From positions 2,232,001 through 2,296,000 of the forward strand of contig CAVSET010000006.1 of assembly GCA_963727075.1 (NCBI GenBank): a stretch of DNA of 64,000 nt, given 5' to 3'. The stretch comes from Bog-756 sp963727075 (GTDB lineage Bacteria > Actinomycetota > Acidimicrobiia > Acidimicrobiales > RAAP-2). Made by a program: the position numbers and the translations under genes. Of this stretch, positions 29,186-37,956 are shown piece after piece (position 1 is the stretch's first letter; each line of letters opens with the position of its first letter). The notes under the pieces are model-generated. The model was not told the DNA's origin and did no database searches. It worked only from the letters and a program-made list of their open reading frames with translations.

Positions 29186-32100
29186 ATGGATTCGAACGGG
29201 CACCCACTGCGGGTTGCGGTCATCGGTGCCGGGATGGCCGGCATCCTCAGTGCCATCAAGCTCACCGAGGCCGGCATCACCGACTTCACCGTCTACGAAA
29301 AGGCCGATCGGGTCGGGGGAACCTGGCGGGAGAACACCTACCCCGGATTGTCGTGCGACGTACCCTCCCACCTCTACTCGTACTCGTTCGCCCTCACTCC
29401 CGAATGGAGCCGCCGCTTCTCGCCCGGTCCTGAGATCTACGCCTACTTCGAACGGGTGGCCCGAGACCACGGCGTGCTGCCGACGGTCCGATTCGGTGAA
29501 GAAGTGATCTCCTGCACCTACTCGGACGGACGATGGTACCTGGCCACGGCCTCGGGCCACGAAGACGTTGCCGATGTGGTCATCGCGGCCACGGGAGTCC
29601 TGCACCACGCCAACTACCCCGTGATCGAGGGCATCGACCAATTCGAAGGATCCACGTTCCACAGCTCGCAATGGGACCACGACGTGCAGCTCGACGGCCG
29701 CCGAGTCGGCATCATCGGAACCGGTTCGACCGCCGTCCAGATCGTGTCGGGGATCGTGGATCGGGTGGCGAACCTGACCCTGTTCCAGCGGACCGCACAG
29801 TGGATCATGCCCCAGGAGAACCCGGCGTTCACCGACGAGGAGCGTGCCGACCTTCGCGACCATCCCAACCAGCTGGCCGATCTGCACCAGAGCCTGTCGG
29901 ACCTCTTCGACCTCTTCGCCAACGCGGTGGTGGACACCGGGTCAGCCGAGCTCGAGTGGATCGAACAGTCGTGCCTCGCCAATCTCGAGGAGAACGTGCA
30001 CGACCCCGAACTGCGCCGGCAGTTGCGACCCGACTACCGCGCCGCCTGCAAGCGGCTCATCCTGTCACCCGACTTCTACCAGGCCATCCAGCGCCCGAAC
30101 GCCGAGCTGGTCACCGAGGGCATCGAGCGGATCGAGGCGCGTGGCATCCGGACCAAGGACCGGCGGATACACGAGCTCGACGTGCTGGTGCTGGCGACGG
30201 GATTCAAGGCCAATGCCTTCATGCGCCCGATGAAGCTCGTCGGTCGGCATGGGATCACCCTCGAGGAGGCCTGGGACCCACGCCCCGAGGCCTACCTGTC
30301 GGTGTCGATCCCGGACTTCCCGAACTTCTTCATGCTGAACGGCCCGAACGGACCGGTCGGCAACTTCTCGCTGATCGAGGTCGCTGAGCTCCAGTTCGGT
30401 TACATCTTGCAGCTCATCGACCGGATCCGGTCGGGCGAGTGCCGCGAGGTCTGTGCCACTCACGAAGCGCTGGCCGAGTTCGAGCGGGCACGCGCCGAGG
30501 CGTCCAAGGGCACCGTCTGGGTGACGGGATGCCGCAGTTGGTACCTCGATGATCGCGGCCTGCCGGCCGTGTGGCCGTGGCCATTCCTCAAGTTCCGGGA
30601 CGAGATGAAGGCGCCCGACCCGGCGGCCTACGAGCTCCGCGTGACCCCGGCGGCCGACCGCCACCCCACCCGGATGGACGGAGTGGTCGGGGCCCGGTCG
30701 GCGGGACAGGCCGTCTCGTTTGGCCGCCGTATCACTGATCTGGCCGACATCGATCCGGATCGACCCGCCGTCACCTGCGGCTCGACCCAGCTCAGCCGCA
30801 GGGCGCTCGAAGCCTCCTCCAACCGGCTGGCCCGGCGCTTGGCCACCCACGACGTCACCGTCGGATCCATGGTCACCATCGCCCTGCCCAATTCGGTCGA
30901 GTTCGTGGTGGCCACCGTGGCCGCCTGGAAGCTCGGCGCCATCCCGCAGCCGGTGAGCCCCCGGCTTCCCCTTCGGGAACTGCGCCGCGTGGTGGAGCTG
31001 GCCGATTCCCGGGTGGTCCTCGGCCTGGACATGGGGCGGGGTGAACGGGCGCTCGCTGATGCGACACCCGTTCTGGACATCAGCCAGCTGTGGCCCTCCG
31101 ACCACTCGGACCGACCGCTCGAGGACGTGGTGAGCCCGGCGTGGAAGGCCCCGACCTCCGGCGGCTCGACGGGAACGCCCAAGCTCATCGTCTCGGGCGA
31201 CGCCGGGGTGATCAAGCCCGATGCCCCACCTCCGCTTCTGCTCGAGCCCGACGACTGCCTCGTGATGCCCGGCCCGCTCTACCACAACGGGCCTCTGGTC
31301 TGGGCCTGCCAGGCGCTCCTGTGGGGCGCCCATGTCGTCGTGCTCCCCCGGTTCGATGCCGAGGCCACCCTGGCCGCCATGGCCGAGCATTCGGCCGAGG
31401 TCGTCTACCTCGTCCCGACCATGATGAAGCGGATCTGGCGTCTCCCCGAACGGGTGCGGACCGGCTTTGACCTCTCCTCCCTCCGCGTGGTGTGGCACCT
31501 GGCCGAGCCGTGTCCGGCCTGGCTCAAGCAGGCCTGGATCGACTGGCTCGGCGCCGAGCGCATCGTCGAGCTGTACGGCGGGACCGAGGGGCAGGTCGCC
31601 ACCGTCATCACCGGCACGGAATGGCTCGCTCATCCCGGTTCGGTCGGCCGACCGATCAACGGTGACATCACCATCTGCGACCCCGAGGGCCGTGAGCTGC
31701 CACCACGAACCGAGGGTGAGGTGTGGCTCCGGGGCCACCGGAAGTCACCCGCCTACCGCTATGTCGGTGCCAGCCCCCGCCGACGGGAGGGGGGATGGGA
31801 GTCACTGGGCGACTATGGCTGGCTCGACGAGGACGGCTACCTCTACCTCGGCGACCGGATGCAGGACATGATCCTCACCGGTGGCGCCAACGTCTACCCG
31901 GCCGAAGTCGAAGCGGCCATTCTTGAGCATCCGGCAGTCCACAGCGCCGTCGTCATCGGTCTTCCCGACGACGACAAGGGCAACCTCGTCCATGCCATCG
32001 TCGAGGCCGACCCGGAGGACGTCAACCCTGCCGAGCTCAAGGCTTTCCTGGCCGAGCGTTTGGTCGGGTACAAACTGCCCCGGACGGTGGAGTACGTGAG

Positions 32101-32188
32101 CGATCCGCTACGCGACGACGCCGGCAAGGTCCGCCGCTCCCAGCTGCGCACCGATCGGCTCGGGCCGAACGCCTCCGCTCCGACCTGA
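29186..32188 (+). CDS. Fused Baeyer-Villiger monooxygenase and acyl-CoA ligase
   Basis: One uninterrupted frame of 1000 residues from ATG 29186 (an alternative start is 12 codons earlier). Residues 1-485 are a flavin monooxygenase: GAGMAG (14-19) binds FAD, FEGSTFHSSQW (153-163) fits the Baeyer-Villiger fingerprint FxGxxxHxxxW, and IIGTGSTAVQ near 175 binds NADPH. After a linker of about 40 residues comes an AMP-forming ligase: TSGGSTGTPK (657-666), YGGTEG (797), GDRMQDMILTGGANVYPAEV (889) and the catalytic Lys981 in DDAGKVRR. Oxygen insertion next to a carbonyl and CoA activation of an acid would be covalently linked. The substrate is unknown; a ketone- or ring-bearing lipid such as a sterol intermediate is a guess. 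Confidence 0.92.
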   Translation: MDSNGHPLRVAVIGAGMAGILSAIKLTEAGITDFTVYEKADRVGGTWRENTYPGLSCDVPSHLYSYSFALTPEWSRRFSPGPEIYAYFERVARDHGVLPTVRFGEEVISCTYSDGRWYLATASGHEDVADVVIAATGVLHHANYPVIEGIDQFEGSTFHSSQWDHDVQLDGRRVGIIGTGSTAVQIVSGIVDRVANLTLFQRTAQWIMPQENPAFTDEERADLRDHPNQLADLHQSLSDLFDLFANAVVDTGSAELEWIEQSCLANLEENVHDPELRRQLRPDYRAACKRLILSPDFYQAIQRPNAELVTEGIERIEARGIRTKDRRIHELDVLVLATGFKANAFMRPMKLVGRHGITLEEAWDPRPEAYLSVSIPDFPNFFMLNGPNGPVGNFSLIEVAELQFGYILQLIDRIRSGECREVCATHEALAEFERARAEASKGTVWVTGCRSWYLDDRGLPAVWPWPFLKFRDEMKAPDPAAYELRVTPAADRHPTRMDGVVGARSAGQAVSFGRRITDLADIDPDRPAVTCGSTQLSRRALEASSNRLARRLATHDVTVGSMVTIALPNSVEFVVATVAAWKLGAIPQPVSPRLPLRELRRVVELADSRVVLGLDMGRGERALADATPVLDISQLWPSDHSDRPLEDVVSPAWKAPTSGGSTGTPKLIVSGDAGVIKPDAPPPLLLEPDDCLVMPGPLYHNGPLVWACQALLWGAHVVVLPRFDAEATLAAMAEHSAEVVYLVPTMMKRIWRLPERVRTGFDLSSLRVVWHLAEPCPAWLKQAWIDWLGAERIVELYGGTEGQVATVITGTEWLAHPGSVGRPINGDITICDPEGRELPPRTEGEVWLRGHRKSPAYRYVGASPRRREGGWESLGDYGWLDEDGYLYLGDRMQDMILTGGANVYPAEVEAAILEHPAVHSAVVIGLPDDDKGNLVHAIVEADPEDVNPAELKAFLAERLVGYKLPRTVEYVSDPLRDDAGKVRRSQLRTDRLGPNASAPT

Positions 32189-32219
32189 CGTCGGACCGGG
32201 CCTGACCCCGGCTACGGGC

Positions 32220-33084
32220 TCAGCTCGGGATGTGGGCGAAGGTGTCGGGATCGGGACCGGTACGTTCGTCCCGGTTGAGCCCATCGATGGTGGCCATGGC
32301 CTCGGCATCGAGCTCGAAGTCGAAGATGTCGAAGTTCTCCCGCATCCGCAGAGGGATTCACCGACTTCGGGAAGACGATGTCGCCGCGCTGGATGTGCCA
32401 GTGGAGCACGACCTGGGCCGGGGTCCGACCTACCGACCGGGCGACCGCCCGGATGGCCGGATCGCCGAGGACCGCTCCCTGCGCGATCGGCGACCAGGCC
32501 TCGGTGGCGATCCGGCGCTCGGTGTCGTAACGGCGCAGCTCGTCCTGGGCCAGGTACGGGTGGACTTCGATCTGGTTGACGGCGGGAACAGTGTCGGTCT
32601 CGGCCAGCAACCGGTCGATGTGGTGGGGTTGGAAATTCGAGACGCCGATCGAGCGGGCACGACCGTCGCGTTGGAACTCGATGAGCACGTTCCAGGTGCT
32701 GACGAAGTCGCCGTCGTACAGCGTTGGCAGCGGCCAGTGGATCAGGAACAGGTCGACGAAGTCCGATCCCAATGCCTGGAGGGTGTCGCCGAAGGCCTTG
32801 CGGGCGTCGTCTGGCCGATGGAAGCCGTTGTTGAGCTTGCTGGTCACGAACACTTCGGACCGGTCGAGCCCGGACCGCTCCACCGCTTGGCCGACCTCCC
32901 GTTCGTTGCCGTACATCTCGGCCGTGTCGATGTGCCGGTACCCGATCTCCAGGGCCTTGAGCGTGGCGTCGACGGTGTCACGCGGCGGGATCTGGAAGAC
33001 GCCGAACCCGAGCTGCGGGATGGTGTGGCCGTCGTTGAGGGTCACGGTCGGGACGCCGTTGCCGGTCGATCCAGGCTGCGACAT
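32220..33084 (-). CDS. Aldo/keto reductase, DkgA (2,5-diketogluconate reductase) type (one frame break)
   Basis: A 288-residue AKR5-like reductase. The tetrad is Asp and Tyr in HIDTAEMYGNEREV, Lys in VFVTSKLNNGF, and His in LFLIHWPLP. ARSIGVSNFQPHHI and NQIEVHPYL are typical, as is RGDIVFPKSVNP at the cofactor end. An extra T near 32349-32354 shifts the frame. The other frame then supplies RMRENFDIFDFELDAEAMA and reaches TGA 32220, the normal C-terminus of this family. The gene converges on the fusion gene with 31 bases between. Its substrate is not evident. Confidence 0.88.
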
Positions 33085-33100
33085 GCTCGATGCTCCTTGT

Positions 33101-33181
33101 TCGTCGTGCCCGGGGGACCGAGCCTGCTCGTCGTGCCCGGGGGACCGAGCCTGCTCGTCGTGCCCGCGGGGGCCGAGCTTC
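33101..33181. repeat. 27-bp tandem repeat, three copies
   Basis: Unit TCGTCGTGCCCGGGGGACCG plus AGCCTGC is repeated at 33101-33127 and 33128-33154 exactly, with a diverged third copy at 33155-33181. It lies 17 bases upstream of the start of the minus-strand DkgA-type gene, in its leader or promoter region. The period is a multiple of three but no gene covers it. Confidence 0.9.
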
Positions 33182-33308
33182 TGGTCGAGTTGGGCTCGAG
33201 GGACGACCTCGGGACCGAGCCCGACAGGCCTCTACCCAACCCAGGTGACGCTACGCCTCAACCCGGAGACTTGCCCGGCGGCCCTACCAGGCGGCCCGGC
33301 GCAGCGGC

Positions 33309-33818
33309 TCAGTTAGGCACGAAGTCGCCGGACGAGAGCCGCAGCGCCCGGACCAGTCGGACCAGTTCCTCCATCTCGTCGTCGCCCAGCATGCCGACGC
33401 CGAAACGGACGGCGTTCACCGACGCGGTGGCCTCGGCCACCAACGCTCTCCCCTTCGGGGTGATCCGGGCCAGCGTGGTCCTCCGGTCGGAGGGATGGGG
33501 CGCCCGCTCGATCAGGCCGTCGTCGGCCAGGCGATCGACGATGTTGGTCACGCTGGTGGGATGGATCATCAGGCGCTGGCCCATCTTCCCGAGCGGCAGC
33601 TCGCCCCGGCTGGTGAACGAGAGAAGGACCAGGGCCTCGTAGCGGGCGAAGGTCAGTCCGAAGGGCCGCAGCGCCCCATCGACCGCGCTCAGGACGAGTT
33701 GCTGGGCCCGCATGACCGACGTGGCCGTCGCCATGGCGGTGGCGGCTTCGGGCCAACGCTCCGCCCATCGGTTCCGAGCCTCCTCGATGGCGTCGAACGG
33801 AAGCGGCCGGACCACCAA
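33309..33818 (-). CDS. MarR family transcriptional regulator
   Basis: A 169-residue winged-helix regulator starting at GTG 33818. The DNA-binding part is LPLGKMGQRLMIHPTSVTNI followed by VDRLADDGLIERAPHPSDRR, the MarR recognition helix and wing. The long N-terminal helix (RNRWAERWPEAATAMATATS) is the dimerisation region, with AQQLVLSAVDGALRPFGLTF next. It lies on the same strand as icmF (upstream) and the DkgA-type gene (downstream). MarR proteins often answer to aromatic or acyl-CoA ligands; targets here are not known. Confidence 0.93.
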   Translation of the reverse strand: MVVRPLPFDAIEEARNRWAERWPEAATAMATATSVMRAQQLVLSAVDGALRPFGLTFARYEALVLLSFTSRGELPLGKMGQRLMIHPTSVTNIVDRLADDGLIERAPHPSDRRTTLARITPKGRALVAEATASVNAVRFGVGMLGDDEMEELVRLVRALRLSSGDFVPN

Positions 33819-33860
33819 CGGAGCCTAACGTAGACGACCGAATTCCGTCTTTCGAGGTCT

Positions 33861-33874
33861 GACACTCGGGTGTC
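33861..33874. promoter_or_regulatory. Small inverted repeat between marR and icmF
   Basis: GACAC and GTGTC flank TCGG in the 75-base gap between the icmF stop and the marR start. It is either a weak hairpin after icmF or an operator for the MarR protein; it is too short to decide. Confidence 0.3.
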
Positions 33875-33893
33875 TAGCTTGCCGCGGTATGCA

Positions 33894-36800
33894 TCAGACG
33901 TTGCGGCGGTAGACACCCCCGACCCCGAACAACGTCTGGGTGATGTCTCCCAGCGATGCGCTCCGCACCGTGTCCATGAGCGCCTCGAACACGTTGGAGC
34001 CGGACAGCGCCGCCTGGCGCAACGCGGCCAGGGCGGGGGCACGCTCGTCAGCGTGGAGCTCGTGGAAGTCGGTCAGGCGCCGGATCTGGCCTTGCTTCTC
34101 GTCCTCGGTGGCCCGGGCCAGCTCCAGGTGGTCGGGGCGGTGGTCGTCATCGGCGTTGGTGAACGTGTTCACCCCGACGATGGGCAGCGACCCGTCGTGC
34201 TTGGCGTGCTCATAGGCCATCGAATCGTCCTGGATCCGCCCCCGCTGGTAGCCGGTCTCCATGGCGCCGAGGACGCCGCCACGATCGGCGAGACGGTCGA
34301 GCTCGACCAGGACGGCCTCCTCCACCAGATCGGTCAGCTCGTCGACGACGAAGCTGCCCTGTTGGGGGTTCTCGTTTGCGGCTAGGCCCCATTCCTTGTT
34401 GATGATGAGCTGGATGGCCAGCGCCCTGCGCACCGAGTCCGGAGAGGGCGTGGTGACCGCCTCGTCGAACGCATTGGTGTGGAGGCTGTTGGCATTGTCG
34501 TAGATGGCACAGAGGGCCTGCAACGTCGTCCGAATGTCGTTGAAGGCCATCTCTTGGGAGTGGAGGGACCGGCCCGATGTCTGGATGTGGTACTTGAGCT
34601 TCTGTGACCGCTCGCTCGCGCCATACCGGTCACGCATGGCGATGGCCCAGATACGGCGGGCGACCCGTCCGATCACCGTGTACTCGACGTCCATCCCGTT
34701 CGAGAAGAAGAACGACAGGTTGGGGGCGAAGTCATCGATCGCCATGCCCCGGGCCAAGTACGACTCGACGTAGGTGAAGCCGTTGGCCAGGGTGAAGGCG
34801 AGCTGGGTGATGGGGTTGGCTCCGGCCTCGGCGATGTGGTAGCCCGAGATCGAGACGGAATAGAAGTTCGCCATCTCGTTCTGCACGAAGAACTCCTGGA
34901 TGTCGGCCATCATGCCCAGTGAGAACTCGGTCGAGAAGATGCAGGTGTTCTGGCCCTGGTCCTCCTTCAGGATGTCGGCCTGTACCGTGCCCCGGACCGT
35001 GCGCAACGCCCGACTCCGCACCTCGGCAGCCTCGGCCTTGGTGGGTGGGCGACCGTGCTCGTCGGTGAACCGGTCCAGCTGCTGATCGATCGCCGTATTG
35101 AGGAACATGGCCAAGATGGTGGGTGCCGGTCCGTTGATGGTCATGGACACCGAGGTGGCCGGGTCACACAGATCGAACCCGCCGTAGAGGACCTTCATGT
35201 CGTCGAGGGTGGCGATCGACACGCCCGAGGTGCCGATCTTGCCGTAGACGTCGGGACGGGTGTCGGGGTCCCGGCCGTAGAGGGTCACCGAGTCGAACGC
35301 CGTCGACAGTCGGGTGGCCGGTTGACCTTCGGCCAGCAGGTGGAAGCGCCGGTTGGTGCGGAAGGGGTCGCCCTCACCGGCGAACATCCGGGCCGGGTCC
35401 TCATTGTCCCGCTTGAAGGCGAACGCCCCGGCGGTGAACGGGAAGTGACCGGGCAGGTGCTCCGAACGGAGCCAGCGCAGGAGGTCACCCTCGTCGGTCA
35501 TCCGGGGAAGGGCCACCCTCGGCACCCGGGTACCCGACGGCGAGACTCGCCACAGGGGCACTGGCCGCTCGTCGTCGTCGGCGGTGGCGCCGGCGATGGC
35601 GCTGGCGGTGGCCGGGTCGGCGCGGCGTCCCTGCTGCAATCGAGCGAACTCGTCGAGAAGGGAGCGGTCGTCCCGATCGACCCGGCCGGCCAGCTCCTCG
35701 GCGAACTGCCCGACAGCAACGACCTCGGGGCCGGTCGTCGTGCCCGCCCGCGCCGCCATCAGCGCGCCGGTGGCACGGGCCTGCTGGGCTCGCCGTACCG
35801 CCTGGGCTCGCTGCTCGGTCTCCGCGTGATAGTGCCGCACCGCAGTGGCGATGTCGGCCAGGTACCGGATGCGGTCGGAGGGAACGATCGGCGAACCGCT
35901 CGCAGAAGCGGTCGTCGCCACCGGGCTCAAGAGGGGCTCGCTCACCGGGACGCCGCCGTCGGCCACCGCGGCCCGGAGGAATTGGTAGAGAGCCGTCGTT
36001 CCCTCATCGTTGAACCGGGAGGCGACCGTTCCGAAGACCGTGTCTTCGTGAGCACCGGCCGCCCCGGCCCGGGCTCGGGCCCTCTGGCGCTCGACCGAGC
36101 GCAGGGCGTCCTCGGCTCCCCGGCGGTCGAACTTGTTGATGGCGACCACATCGGCCAGGTCGAGCATGTCGATCTTCTCCAATTGCGACGGAGCACCGAA
36201 CTCCGGGGTCATCACGTACAAGGAGAGGTCGGCCACGTCAACGACGGCCGCGTTGCCCTGGCCGATTCCGGGTGTCTCCACGATGACCAGATCGAAGCCG
36301 GCCGCACGGCAGGCGTTGACCGCAGCCGGAACAGAGGCGGGGATCTCAGAGGCGCTTCCCCTCGTCGACATCGACCGGAAGAACACCTGAGGGGTGTGGA
36401 TGGCGTTCATGCGGATGCGATCTCCGAGCAACGCGCCCCCGCCCCGACGCTTGGAGGGATCGACCGCCAACACGGCGATGCGAAGCTTGTCGCCCTGGTC
36501 CATGCGGAACCGGAGGATCAGCTCATCGGTTAGTGACGACTTTCCCGAACCGCCGGTACCGGTGATCCCGACGACAGCCACGGTACGGCGACTCGCCGCG
36601 GCGGACAGCGCATCGGCCATCACCGGATCCAGCGTGCCCGCCTCGATGGCGGTGATGGTCCGGGCCAGGGCTCGGCCGTCACCGAGCACCACATCCTCCA
36701 CGTGGACCGGTCGGGCGGCGACCAGGTCGACGTCGCACTCCTGCACGAGGATGTTGATCATCCGGGGCAGTCCCAGCCGTTGGCCGTCGGTGGGCGAGAA

Positions 36801-37172
36801 GATCCGTTGCACCCCGTACGACTCGAGGTCGGCGATCTCTGACGGGATGATGACCCCGCCACCTCCCCCGTACACCCTGACGTCGCCCCGGCCCTCCTCG
36901 GCCAGGCGGTCCACCAGGTACTTGAAGTACTCGAGGTGGCCGCCCTGGTAGGAGCTCACCGCCACCCCTTGCACGTCCTCGGCCACCGCGGCTTCGACCA
37001 CTTCGTCGACCGACCGGTTGTGACCCAGATGGATGACCTCGGCTCCCTGCGCCTGCAGCAGCCGGCGCATGATGTTGATGGCCGCGTCGTGCCCGTCGAA
37101 CAGGCTGGCGGCAGTGACGAACCGGACCGGATGCCGAGGTCGGTACAGCTCGGTCAGCGGTGCATCAGTCAT
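33894..37172 (-). CDS. icmF: Fused isobutyryl-CoA-type mutase IcmF
   Basis: A 1092-residue adenosylcobalamin mutase with its own G-protein chaperone. Residues 1-150 are the B12-binding domain with LFDGHDAAIN (His28 as cobalt ligand) and IHLGHNRSVDEV. The MeaB-like GTPase follows: P-loop GITGTGGSGKSS (202-213), VDPSKRRGGGALLGDRIRM, ETPGIGQGNAA and NKFDRRG. From about residue 540 comes the mutase (TAGAFAFKRDNEDPARMFAG, RLSTAFDSVTLYGRDPD, MTINGPAPTILAMF). IcmF interconverts isobutyryl- and butyryl-CoA, or isovaleryl- and pivalyl-CoA. The exact acyl group cannot be read from motifs. A BtuF-like gene lies immediately upstream. Confidence 0.96.
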   Translation of the reverse strand: MTDAPLTELYRPRHPVRFVTAASLFDGHDAAINIMRRLLQAQGAEVIHLGHNRSVDEVVEAAVAEDVQGVAVSSYQGGHLEYFKYLVDRLAEEGRGDVRVYGGGGGVIIPSEIADLESYGVQRIFSPTDGQRLGLPRMINILVQECDVDLVAARPVHVEDVVLGDGRALARTITAIEAGTLDPVMADALSAAASRRTVAVVGITGTGGSGKSSLTDELILRFRMDQGDKLRIAVLAVDPSKRRGGGALLGDRIRMNAIHTPQVFFRSMSTRGSASEIPASVPAAVNACRAAGFDLVIVETPGIGQGNAAVVDVADLSLYVMTPEFGAPSQLEKIDMLDLADVVAINKFDRRGAEDALRSVERQRARARAGAAGAHEDTVFGTVASRFNDEGTTALYQFLRAAVADGGVPVSEPLLSPVATTASASGSPIVPSDRIRYLADIATAVRHYHAETEQRAQAVRRAQQARATGALMAARAGTTTGPEVVAVGQFAEELAGRVDRDDRSLLDEFARLQQGRRADPATASAIAGATADDDERPVPLWRVSPSGTRVPRVALPRMTDEGDLLRWLRSEHLPGHFPFTAGAFAFKRDNEDPARMFAGEGDPFRTNRRFHLLAEGQPATRLSTAFDSVTLYGRDPDTRPDVYGKIGTSGVSIATLDDMKVLYGGFDLCDPATSVSMTINGPAPTILAMFLNTAIDQQLDRFTDEHGRPPTKAEAAEVRSRALRTVRGTVQADILKEDQGQNTCIFSTEFSLGMMADIQEFFVQNEMANFYSVSISGYHIAEAGANPITQLAFTLANGFTYVESYLARGMAIDDFAPNLSFFFSNGMDVEYTVIGRVARRIWAIAMRDRYGASERSQKLKYHIQTSGRSLHSQEMAFNDIRTTLQALCAIYDNANSLHTNAFDEAVTTPSPDSVRRALAIQLIINKEWGLAANENPQQGSFVVDELTDLVEEAVLVELDRLADRGGVLGAMETGYQRGRIQDDSMAYEHAKHDGSLPIVGVNTFTNADDDHRPDHLELARATEDEKQGQIRRLTDFHELHADERAPALAALRQAALSGSNVFEALMDTVRSASLGDITQTLFGVGGVYRRNV

Positions 37173-37284
37173 CTGTCATACGATAGTCGGAATTCCTAGT
37201 AATGTCCGCCCATGTCGCCCGTGTCGGCGTCCAGCCCCCGGGCCCTGAGGTGAGGCGAGATGGACCGCCCCGCCGGCGAATTGC

Positions 37285-37956
37285 TCAGGCCGCGTCCAGC
37301 ACGTTGGCCAGGCGGGCCACGGCGTGCCCGGTGCGGACTCCCCACCAGAACAGGTCCCGGCCGTCGACGAACACGGTCGGGGCAACCCACTCGAGCTCTG
37401 CCCCCTGACGGGCCGAGAACGGGTACGGCTCGCTCGGGGCCAGCACCACGTCGGGGTGGCGCTCTCCGGCGCTCTCGAGGGTGACGGTCGGATAGGGGCC
37501 GTCGGAGTCGAACACCGTCTCGATTCCGAGATGGGCCAGAAGCGACGCGCCGTACGTAGGGACACCGAGGGCCATCCAGGGCCGTCGCCAGATGGGGATG
37601 AAGGCGCGCCGGCGCGCCGGCCGGGCCGGAGGAAGCTCGGGACGGGCCCAGTGCACTCCCACCCGGTCGGCCAGCTGGGTCATCGATGACAGCGCGTCAG
37701 CCAGGGACCGCACTTCGAGCACGTGGACGGGAACCCCGAGATCGACGAGGACATCGTGGTCCTCGCGCCGGTTCTCTTCGGTGTCAACCACGACGAGATC
37801 GGGCGCGAGCTCGGCGATCCGCTCGACATCGGGGTTCTTCGTGCCACCAACGTGCGGGAGATCGGGTCGCTCACAGAACCGCGTACAGGCAATGGGTGTC
37901 CGACCCCACGCCGAGAGGGTTTCGGTGACCGAGGGGACCAGGCTGACGATCCTCAT
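37285..37956 (-). CDS. BtuF-like cobalamin-binding (helical-backbone metal receptor) protein
   Basis: A 223-residue protein beginning MRIVSLVPSVTETLSAWG, the start of BtuF-type receptors, then ARFCERP-like text (CTRFCERPDLPHVGGTKNPD), LAPDLVVVDTEENRREDHDV and VLAPSEPYPFSARQGAELEW. There is no signal peptide or lipobox, so it is probably cytoplasmic or exported in another way. ATG 37956 overlaps the stop of the preceding glycosyltransferase (ATGA). Its position directly before the B12 enzyme IcmF supports corrinoid handling; other metal chelates are possible. Confidence 0.82.
   Translation of the reverse strand: MRIVSLVPSVTETLSAWGRTPIACTRFCERPDLPHVGGTKNPDVERIAELAPDLVVVDTEENRREDHDVLVDLGVPVHVLEVRSLADALSSMTQLADRVGVHWARPELPPARPARRRAFIPIWRRPWMALGVPTYGASLLAHLGIETVFDSDGPYPTVTLESAGERHPDVVLAPSEPYPFSARQGAELEWVAPTVFVDGRDLFWWGVRTGHAVARLANVLDAA

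Noticed and set aside
37173..37284. A cobalamin riboswitch ahead of icmF
   Set aside because: The gap is only 112 bases and shows no B12-box-like or kissing-loop structure.
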